Source: Parasitella parasitica (taxonomy: Eukaryota > Mucoromycota > Mucoromycetes > Mucorales > Mucoraceae). Taken from it: a stretch of DNA of 64,000 nucleotides. Position 1 is the stretch's first letter, and the number at the start of each line of letters is the position of its first letter. The position numbers and the translations under genes were made by a program. Positions 55,864-64,000 of this stretch are shown here, piece by piece. The DNA lies in assembly GCA_025201805.1 (NCBI GenBank), contig MU619260.1:45904-109903 (forward strand). Direction: 5' to 3'. A model generated the notes under the pieces. That model had not been told where the DNA came from and did not search any database. It was given only the letters and a program-made list of their open reading frames with translations.

Positions 55864-56470
55864 GTGTATTAAATAGCTTTTCGTACTTGTGGAAAGGATA
55901 AAGTAAGACAGCTCTTTGGGGGGGGGGACATGGATTGAACAGGGCGTTTGGGTTATTCCGCTTGTGACTAATTTATTAAGGATAGTATCGCTTGCAGACC
56001 TGCTGGCTCCAGCACATGCCCCGTGGCAAATTTTGCACTGGACGCTCTCAACATTTATCAAAACATGTCTGATGTAATGGACAAAGTATTGTTGCACTTG
56101 ATTATTAATTTGTCTAATAAAATAAGAGATATTTAAAGTATCAACAGAACCAATGCATCAAAACCGACAAAAGGTACACATTATAACGGCAGATTTTATT
56201 GAAAACTCTGATTAGCAAGACCACCCACGAGCAGGACGAAATACAACCATCAGATCCTATTACTTTATCTTAAAATCTAAAACATGTACCTAAGCACATA
56301 CGAGCTTCGAGCACGTAGCAGAACTGCTCACGTCAATAAGATATAGAGTGAATATTTTTGATGTCACTAGATAGCTTACACTCGAATTAATGAAAAGGAA
56401 ACAATTTTTTATTTTTTGTTATTTACAAATTTGCATGAAATGAAATGATAATAAATAGGTTGCGGGATGA
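55864..56470. other. Intergenic region
   Basis: The stretch lies upstream of the aspartyl-tRNA synthetase gene and downstream of the LEA-like gene. It contains a 9-G run near 55919-55927. There is no gene-like ORF with recognisable features. Confidence 0.5.
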
Positions 56471-58494
56471 TTACATGTCCTTGCCATCACAATTTCCAAC
56501 AACGACTTCGGCAGGCTTCAATTTGGTGTTGTCTCTAGTGTGTCTTAAATGGCCTTCTTCTTCTTCAGCGAATTTCTCACCACGAATGACATGGCCAGTG
56601 TAGCCCTTTTTGTTAGGATCTTCTCTACCAAACAAACGATCGACTTCTTCCTTGGCGCTAGAGATGCCCTCAGAGACCTTGTCTTCGGCCCAACGGAGGT
56701 CGTTGTCGGCAGCTGTCTTTACATTGTCAAAACTACTCTTGATTTGGTCTGTGCCCTTTTGGTACCAGCTCTTTGCGCTTTGTTCAGTCTGACGTTTCCA
56801 TTCCTCGGCATTGGCAGAAACTTCTTTATGCATGTCCTTCAGGCCGCTGCTAGCACGGTTCTTTTGGTTTTCAATGTGATCAGATGCATTGCGCTTCAAC
56901 TGCTCGGCTTTCTTTTCAGCTTCAGAAGCTGCTCGATTTGTTTCACGCTTCAAATTAGCAGAGACATTCGAGGCAGTGTCAGAGGCAGCATTATAGGCTG
57001 ACTGAGCGTCGTCCTTGATTTGAGACTTGACGTCGCCCCATTTGCTTCCTAGGCGGCTGGCTTCAGCAGAAGCTTTTTCTTTGGCGTCTTGGTAAGTTTC
57101 GGAGGCTTCTTGGGTCGAGAGACCGACCTTGGTCTTGACATCTTGCCAGCCTTCTTCAACCTTGTGTTCGACGTCCTTGGCTTGACCATAAATACTAGAC
57201 CAGAAGGATCCAGTGTTATCTCGAGAGGCAGGATGGCCGCCATTATCGCGAACTTGCTTCTCTTCCCAGACACCTCTTACTTTTTCGGTATCTTTGCCAA
57301 CAAGCGTGCTGGTGTCGTGGACGTTTTCTTGAGCATAGTTTTCTAAACGGGACTCCCATCTAGGCTTAGTCTTTTCAAAGCTATGCTTTTCATGTACCAT
57401 CGGGTTTCCATGATCGGTGGGGGCAGAATCAAACTTTTTCTTTTCGGTTTGGTCGCGAGGAACAGAGGGGAGATTGGACGACTTGGTAGGAGCAGGATGA
57501 GCAGCTTCATTCGACGTGCTACTGCCGCCCAAAAGACCCGACCAGAAACCCTTGGACTCCTCTTTCCGCGAGCCATCGCTATTAGTGGACTTTTCCTGTT
57601 CAGTCTTGTCGTCCCAGACCTTCTTGACCTTGTCAGTATCTTTGGCGACAAGCTTGGAAGTATCACGAACAACGTCATTAGCGTACGACTCCAGACCGCG
57701 TTCGGAGCCAGACTTGGTCGTGCCAGCAGAAGCCTTCTCGTTCACCATTGGGTTGTGGTCAGTTTTGCTCACAGCAGAGTCCTTTGCTCCCTTGAACTTG
57801 TCGGCAGCATTGAATGCAGCTTCGTTTGCGTCTTGCTTCAATTTGCTGGCCTTGGAAGAGACCTTACTAGCAACGTCGTTGGACGTGTGAGACAGGATAT
57901 CTTCAGGTGTGTGATCGCCTTCTTTCAGGTGGTGTTGCTGGCGGAACCTGTCGATTTCAGAGGCGAGTTCGTTTGTCTCCTTTTTGAAGTTGTCAGAGAG
58001 TTGCTCGCCTTCCCTTTTGGCAGAAGAGACCATGTTTTGATAGGCATCCTGAGCAGCCTGGCCGGCTAAGCTAGCAGATTCCTTGATATGCTTACCAGCT
58101 GAATTTATTTCATTAGCGGCGCCACGGGCTTGGGGCTCTGCGCTTCGAGCTACATTGTCGCCTACACGGGACAGGCTCTTTTTGGTTTTTTCGTAGGGAT
58201 CTGAATCACCGTTATAAAATGCTGGGACAAGAGCAGTAAAAATGTCAGCGGAATGTCTTGCATAAACTGCAACATGAGGGGGCGGGAGGAAGAAGACTTA
58301 CTTTTTTCATCGGCAGTACGTTTGTAATAAGCGAAAGCAGCAGCAGCAACAAAAAGAGATGCAACAAAGCCTTTACTAACGCCACCTTGACGCACTTGCT
58401 GGCGGTGCAAAGTCGACATGAAACGTCTGTTGTGAACGGCAACAGGCCGACATCTCGTCAAAGAAGATGGTTTGTTGAAATTGACTTGATTCAT
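56471..58494 (-). CDS. LEA-like, membrane-anchored protein with an internal duplication
   Basis: Two exons (58494-58302, 58221-56471) encode 647 residues. The N-terminus (MNQVNFNKPSSLTRCRPVAVHNRRFMS) is basic and Ser-rich like a mitochondrial presequence, and is followed by one hydrophobic segment, GFVASLFVAAAAFAYYKR. The remainder is highly charged, Ala/Lys/Asp/Glu-rich amphipathic helix resembling group 3 LEA or apolipoprotein-like proteins. Two copies of a module of about 100 residues can be aligned: NPMVNEK ... ESYANDVVRDTSKLVAKDTDKVKKVWDDK and NPMVHEK ... ENYAQENVHDTSTLVGKDTEKVRGVWEEK, each followed by a SFWS/GFWSG motif. I infer a mitochondrial inner-membrane or intermembrane protein with a desiccation/stress role; no enzymatic motif is present. 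Confidence 0.7.
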
Positions 58495-58667
58495 GGTTAA
58501 TAATACAAGTAGGAAAAAAAAAAGAAATATACAAATTCCACAGCTGTCAGAGGAAACGGCTCTCTTTTTATGCCTGTTTCTTATGGTGCATAAATTACCA
58601 TATCATCATGACCTCATTTGACTAAAATCTTATAACATCATTTTTCTGATTCGGATAAAAAAAACAT

Positions 58668-60381
58668 TTATTGTTTTGGGCTCCAATTGAGGAAGCGAGT
58701 TAATGGCGTTGTGGGGATCTCGAAAAACGAGTAGCCTAGCGTAAAAATGAGTACAACATCTTGGGGTTTGCGTTTTCTTTTTTAAAAAAAAAAAACTTAC
58801 CTTTTCCTGCAATCAGAATGTCAAGCAGAGGCTGTAGCAGCTTCTCGTAATCGACAGACAAATCATTTAGTTCGGGCTGTCCTAAAGCCCAAGAGTCGGT
58901 CTGAATGCCCCAATTCAACATGTCTTGCTTTGAAAACACACAAGGAAACATGTCTAATAAAGGCCCAAATATGTCTGGTCTAGTTTCAGGCGCAACACCC
59001 ATATCATTCATCAGGTAGTACACTGGGTAGCGCTGCTCCACGTTCTTGTGGTAGTCAATGCAAGCGTCCAGCAATTGGCGGCGATCTTTGGGCCGATTGG
59101 ATAAACTTAAAACATCGGCTAATTTGGATGGCTTTATGGGCATTGCAGCAGAGACGGCTTGATTGATTGGAATATCGCCAAATATCTCGAGAACTACAGC
59201 CTCCATCAGCTCTTTTCGAGCCTTCAGCTCTAAATCATCCATAGTAGAAGGGCCGCTCTCTACGAGTCTGTCCTCGCCGTCCTTTTTCAAACCGTCTACT
59301 GCCAAATGCTGGATCGTGCCAGCGCGAGCATCCATAACCACTAGCTTGGACAGATTCAAAATCAATGTGCTGTACTGAAATTTGCCACCTAGAGTGTCGA
59401 TGATTTTGGCTGATTGAGCTGTCAATTGAGCCATTTGGTCAGGAACAACAAAACGAGTCTTCATCAATGCTTTCCTCAGCTCTTGCTGAATATCAGAGGG
59501 CGTGGTCAAATAACGAGCAGCTGAATTGAGTGCCCCAAACTGGATGATTTTTGCATCGATGGCGTGCAGCTGGTCGACGTTGAGCACAAACTTCAAAGGC
59601 TGGGTCGGTTTTTCTGACTGTTTGGGCGTCAAGTGCGACTGAAGCCAGCTCGAGAACCGAGATGGCCTTTGCTTTAAAGCCTCTTCTGCTGGATCGACAT
59701 GTTCCCAATCAGTGCCGTTTTCCTTGAACGACATGACATCAACAACAGCTACGTCTTCTGGATCAATCTGGCCACCAAGCGCGGATTCATGAATACCCCA
59801 GCCATGGCCGTTTGTGCGCTCAATGATGCGGATGCCATATTCCCGTTGAATCACTTTCAAGTCCATAATACTTGACCACGGTATTTCTATCCAGTCATGG
59901 ATGGAGTCGCAGGGTTCGAGCTCTGTCTGCCAGTTGGTGTGATGTGCATCGCATGCCTCTTTTAAAGTTGATTTTTCTTGTGCCTCGTAGCGCTTGGCTA
60001 GGTCTTCAAACGTCATCCATGGATATATTTTGTTTATTCTGAGCATCGGTGCAATGATGGTACGTTTGGTCTCTAGGGCAAGGCGGAGTGCATTTCTAAA
60101 TGATTCCTGTTGTTCAGGAAAGTCGCTGCAGGCTTGTGGATGAATATCATGACGAGAAAAAGCAGGCGCAAGTCCATCCCTTACCTGTGAGGAAACCACG
60201 ATAAATATCTTTCTTGGTTTGGATCTGCTACTTTTTTCTTTGGTGTGCTGCTGTGTTCCTTGAAAGCGGCGTTGGCAGAAGAAGCGCTTGGTTCTTTCAG
60301 ATACGGAAACACCACGATAGACACAAAAGCAAAAAACGCCAATATAACGATATAGTAAAGTAGTCTCTGCACTCTAATCAT
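58668..60381 (-). CDS. Type II membrane protein, O-fucosyltransferase-like
   Basis: Three exons (60381-60185, 60125-58801, 58735-58668) give 529 residues. A short cytosolic start (MIRVQR) is followed by one membrane segment (LLYYIVILAFFAFVSIVVFPYL) and a stem, as in Golgi glycosyltransferases. The lumenal part has the GDP-fucose O-fucosyltransferase order: SFRNALRLALETKRTIIAPML, PWMTFEDLAKRYEA, a sheet at GKFQYSTLILNLSKL where typical members have a HxR motif, and near the C-terminus RYPVYYLMNDMGVAPETRPDIFG with FPCVFSKQDM. The last exon ends NWSPKQ. The missing HxR makes activity uncertain, so it may be a divergent or different glycosyltransferase. An alternative last exon reads through the poly-T intron and is unlikely. 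Confidence 0.5.
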
Positions 60382-61843
60382 ACTGCCTCTTTTGTTATTT
60401 TCGGTTTGGAAACAAGAGAAAAAGAGGTTTGTATTTTAATTTAGCTGGGCGTTTATTAAAACTACTAATGAGGGGGTGGTGCTGGTTGTACAAGGGAGAT
60501 ACTATAACGGTACAGTGCTTACGGTACCAATTTGCGTGATTTCAAATAATTTTGCGTACTTGTAAATATCAATTTGCGCTAATTTAATTGGCCAGTTCGC
60601 GTCAGTCCAAAAATCAAATCGCGCTTTCCGAAATCTCTATTCGCGCAAAAATAAAAATCAATTTGCGTGGGATTCAGCTGAATTATTGTTAAGTGGATGC
60701 ATTGTTATTTAGTGTGGTAAAAATACGATTATGTATTGAGCTGCTGGATAAAGACAGGTTTTTTTTTGAATTATGAGCCCAGACAGCAGCATTTCGACTG
60801 GCAAACAATCTCGTGTTAAAGACTGACAGAACATTCAAACTTTCTTCAGTGTTGTAAAACACTGCCAATCGTTCTAATAATAAACATGGCCACCAAGAAA
60901 GAAAAAAAAGGAGGGATACGCTTTACTACTGCCTCTCCATTGCATTAACTCTTTACTTCTGAGAAAGATGATTGCCAAAGTATTTTTTTATGAATATGTG
61001 ATCTAATATGACTATCTGCTGGACATAGATAAATTATGGTGCAGTTTCCTAAATTTACGTGTAGTTGACTTCGATCATAAGATCACATTCTATTCATTCA
61101 CAAACTAAGCGAGGAAGATTTGTACTGATCCAGTCCTTTTTAGAGAGCGGTCTCTGTTCTTTCCCTTTAAAACTATCAAAGAGATCCCATACCTTTTTTT
61201 TTTCTGTTACTCGTTTGCCAATACTAAAGGCTTCTTATTGGTTTTTTGCTTTTCTGCCAGAGCAACACGATATGGTTGGTGATATGCTTGCTGTCTCTTC
61301 CAAGCCATCAGATATGATTATCCGTCTGACTGATGCTTTTCCAAGTACCGCCGCGTTCACAGAAAGAGTATTTACAACAGCATTCAAAAATGTAGACAGG
61401 AAGCAATAGTTGGTAAGACTGCTGCTCAGCATCTTATTGAAATTATATCAGAAGACGTTCTCTGGCCACCAATTTATGAGAGATAGTATACGACTACGTT
61501 CCAGCCTTGGCTAGTTTCATAGAACACTGGAAGTATTGTGGAAACTTCCCTGATCCAGGAGCTATTAATAAGAAAGACTCAGTTAACACAGCCACATTTA
61601 GAAAATTTTCAGATGAAGAAGAGGGATACGATACTACTGAGTCGTCCTTTTAGACTTTTTTCTTTTTGCCTAATGACTTTTTTATTGTTATTACTAAACA
61701 CGTATCATTATTCACTGAAAACGCATTTATCTTGTTGGTATATTAAGCGTAGAGAATATTGATTTGGCTTTTTATTTTCGGAATAAATAGTAAAAAGTGG
61801 GGAACAAATTGCAGTTCCCTTATTGAAAACACGGTATAAAAAA
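60382..61843. other. Intergenic region with a 22-bp periodic array
   Basis: The left part carries the TTYGCG array described separately. At 61065-61660 (+) there are ORFs of 114 and 74 codons and broken frames (for example GDMLAVSSKPSDMIIRL), possibly an old transposon remnant, with no domain I can name. Confidence 0.45.
60528..60683. repeat. Degenerate tandem array, seven units of about 22 bp with TTYGCG core
   Basis: The core TTTGCG, TTCGCG or ATCGCG starts at 60531, 60551, 60573, 60596, 60618, 60640 and 60662. Intervals are 20, 22, 23, 22, 22 and 22 bases. The units share a weak A/T-rich remainder, often ending in AAATCA. The array is in the region upstream of the O-fucosyltransferase-like gene, whose start is at 60381. 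Confidence 0.75.
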
Positions 61844-63584
61844 CTAATGTTCTAGAAGACCATTAGTGAAACAGATCATTTCTTCATCAGCAACTTCAGT
61901 CAATCCCAGCTGCTCTGCTTCCAATTTTTCGAATATTTTAACTTGATTGCTAAGATCTTTCTAAAGTTTGGAATATTAAACATTATTAACGTTGAAATTT
62001 CAATAAAAAAATGCAAAACTTACATATAAATACGCAAATATGTCATAAACTGACATTAAGTAGATTCTTTCTTCAAATGAGCATGGAATTAAAGCGGAGC
62101 TACACTCAATTGCTTTAAATGTGTCCTTATCTTTTAGCGAGTATTTGATAAGTGTCATCTTTGTTTGGATGATATGAATAGAATACACATTGGCTAGTTT
62201 GACTGTGTTCATGCTTGCATTAGGGAATCTGCACATGATATTCTTCAAAGCATCCGTAGCACTTTTAACATTCTTAATGGAATCTTCAAGTAAATGATTT
62301 ATATCAGTGGTTACTTTTAATCTGTGTAAAGGGGATTAAGTATTTTCTCTACTAACATCATAAGATCATTTAGTTCTTACCCTGAGGACTCAATAACCAA
62401 GCAAGGAAATTTTTTGTTATTAGTACCAATCCCATCTAAGAGAGTTGTCGAGCTTTTTTCTTGAGTAACGAAAAAAATACTTGAAGCTGACTCTTTGTCC
62501 TTTCTTTCACACCTAAACTCGATCATTGAAGTTAACTTCAGTATCAGCTTACATATAATACGTACTTACCAAGTGAAAGACATTAGGGCCGTAATATTAC
62601 TAAAATATTTAACTATCGGGACAATATATTCAACATACATCGTTCTTTCATCATTTGCAGGTATTGGTGTTATTCTCATCGAGTTGATAGTAAAATCAAT
62701 TAACAAGTATTTCATGAACTGATTAAATTTGTGATCACCACAATCCAAAGCTGCAACACGCTGTAAGGCGTTTTCATTTCCAATACCCATAAACTTTTCA
62801 AACAAACCATATGAGGACTCTATTGCTAATAGATTTTTGTTTTGCCTATGATCTGTTTGAAGCTTTCTGAACTCTTGGAGCGTTGCTTGAGTTGCATATG
62901 TTGTGTTTGTTCCCAAGCAAATATCTATTCTTGTTGCGATTTTTGAAAAATTATATTCTTCAATAACAGGTGAATTCAATGGTATGATTGTACTTGGCGA
63001 TTGTATATTATAATTTTTTGATTTGACGTTCACTTCCAATGGTATTCGTTTTTCTTTATCATCTAAACCTTCACACTTAAAGAAAACAAGTAAATAAAAA
63101 AGTGTACCTATTAACAATTACCTTGGTTACATCATACCTTTCGCTTTTGACCTTTGGATCGTAAATCTTCACTTACAAGCTCATTACTTGTAATTTCAAT
63201 TTCTTCATTCATTTCGATTACAGATTCCTTAAGCCTATTAGCCCTTTCACGCTTCTGATATAATTGTAAAAACGATTTCTTGATTTGTGGCTGATTTAAA
63301 TAGGCAAGGAATTTTGTGGCAAATGTCTTCTCTGCTTTGGTGCCAAGATCCCTTGATTCACTATAGAGTCGTAGAACTTTAACGGCTTCGTCATAAAGAA
63401 AATGCCCAGTTGTGAGTGGGGTATCCACAAATAAGAAATAGTCATCAAGTATGTTTTCAATATTCCAACCTCCATAGTCCGCAAGGAATAGGTATTCAGG
63501 TATACCCAAGGCATTTCTTGTTTGATTATTTATCTTTTTAGCTAATAGTGCTTTACTACATTTTGGCTTTCGTGCTTCTGACAT
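61844..63584 (-). CDS. Uncharacterised multi-exon protein
   Basis: The start is MSEARKPKCSKALLAKK (ATG at 63584); exons join in frame through KGQKRK/CEGLDDKE, SFTW/CERKDKES, VIESSG/LKVTTD and finally DLSNQVKIFEKLEAEQLG to the stop at 61846-61844. The N-terminal part (PEYLFLADYGGWNIENILDDYF, GHFLYDEAVKVLRLYSE) is followed by a Lys/Glu-rich linker. A central domain has ATRIDICLGTNTTYATQATLQEF, and the later FPCLVIESSG followed by a helical tail could be a degenerate restriction-endonuclease-like core, but I cannot demonstrate this. I do not recognise the family. Codon use is A/T-rich and unlike the housekeeping genes, and the gene sits beside repeats, so a transposon-derived or lineage-specific expanded family is likely. 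Confidence 0.6.
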
Positions 63585-63882
63585 GATGTTTTTTTTTAAC
63601 AAGCTCTGTTATGAAAAAGTAATAGATTATTACAAACGTAACAGTTCGAATTTTAAACTTTTTTTTAAGCTTTTGCTATTTCTTCTAATTTGCACTTCAG
63701 TGACGTAGAAAACCAGTCACAGAAACTTTAACCCACTTATTTTTCCCTTGCAACAAATAACTGTTTCTTCCTGTTTAATTTTTATATCAAAAAGGTAATT
63801 ACAACAAACTAGATTTCCTAAATCGCAATACCTAGGAAACCAAAGTATTTTTTTTGCTAGTTACTAGTTGAAGCCTTCAATT

Positions 63883-64000
63883 TCAATGGTCAGCATTTTG
63901 TCTAAACGCCTCATAGTAAGCCTCCTTGAAACGACTGAGTTCCACTGTGCCAAGTCGGTTCGCAGTACTTTCATAAGCAAATGAGGGCGGCATGATGCTC
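63883..64000 (-). CDS. 3' end of a reading frame leaving the window
   Basis: The minus strand is open from the right edge to a TGA at 63885-63883, reading SFAYESTANRLGTVELSRFK and then EAYYEAFRQNADH. It has coding-like composition but no family I recognise. It could be a terminal exon; a Met lies in frame near the edge, so a very short ORF is also possible. Confidence 0.3.
   Translation of the reverse strand, partial: SIMPPSFAYESTANRLGTVELSRFKEAYYEAFRQNADH

Noticed and set aside
57383..58069. 228-codon ORF on the plus strand, with other plus-strand ORFs at 56549-57001
   Set aside because: They are antisense to the Lys/Glu/Ala-rich LEA-like gene, whose codon bias leaves the opposite strand open.
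58736..58800. C-terminal KFFFFKKENANPKMLYSFLR of the O-fucosyltransferase-like ORF
   Set aside because: It is read-through of an intron with a consensus GTAAGT donor; splicing to 58735 gives a proper last exon.

Overview
The window is nuclear DNA of a filamentous fungus, most likely an early-diverging Mucoromycota species (Mucorales). It holds about 18 protein genes on both strands. They have many short introns (mostly 50-90 nt) with strict GTAAGT-type donors, AT-rich intergenic DNA, long A/T homopolymers and two 10-N assembly gaps. A FAR1-type DNA-binding protein and a relic of a Fanzor-type transposon nuclease also fit this group. Exon joins were made by eye from splice consensus and reading-frame continuity; no RNA data were available. 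No tRNA, rRNA or CRISPR array was seen.

Layout. 1-566: end of a GDP-mannose pyrophosphorylase alpha-like gene (+). 2519-4357: proline dehydrogenase (-). 6017-9039: GCP6-like gamma-tubulin complex component (-). 10453-12033: D-arabinono-1,4-lactone oxidase (+), tail to tail with 12023-13602, a bifunctional chorismate mutase/prephenate dehydratase (-). 13984-18301: exocyst Sec3 (-). 18503-20446: coatomer delta subunit (-). 20727-22080: Rei1 ribosome-maturation factor (-). 22081-25622: gene-poor, with a gap. 25623-26731: epoxide hydrolase (+). 27759-30288: TFIID subunit TAF5 (-), divergent from a FAR1-type protein at 30463-31365 (+). 31747-32789: broken m-AAA protease copy (-). 33477-35409: mitochondrial-type glutamate dehydrogenase (-). 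35410-41475: gene-poor DNA with the Fanzor relic at 39841-41081. 41476-42047: cyclophilin A (+). 42531-43942: HAD phosphatase (+). 44133-48722: dynactin p150 (+). 49047-50240: small subunit of carbamoyl-phosphate synthase (-), with a spliced upstream ORF at 50363-50514. 50515-53631: gene-poor with decayed coding DNA. 53632-55863: mitochondrial aspartyl-tRNA synthetase (-). 56471-58494: LEA-like membrane-anchored protein (-). 58668-60381: O-fucosyltransferase-like type II membrane protein (-). 61844-63584: unrecognised multi-exon protein (-). 63883-64000: end of a further reading frame (-).

The genes are mostly unrelated housekeeping functions. Two small themes appear. Amino-acid metabolism is represented by proline and glutamate catabolism, phenylalanine synthesis and arginine/citrulline synthesis. 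Microtubule and membrane traffic is represented by the gamma-tubulin complex, dynactin, exocyst and COPI.

The most interesting signals are: (1) an upstream ORF of the CPA1-type gene that, once a 53-nt intron is removed, reads as an arginine attenuator peptide with the key Asp12 and Trp19 in register; (2) a decayed Fanzor nuclease; (3) a fused chorismate mutase-prephenate dehydratase whose intron carries a fragment of the exon-junction protein Y14/RBM8A and whose 3' end runs through a 39-nt poly(A) tract; (4) a seven-copy, 22-bp-periodic TTYGCG array at about 60528-60683.
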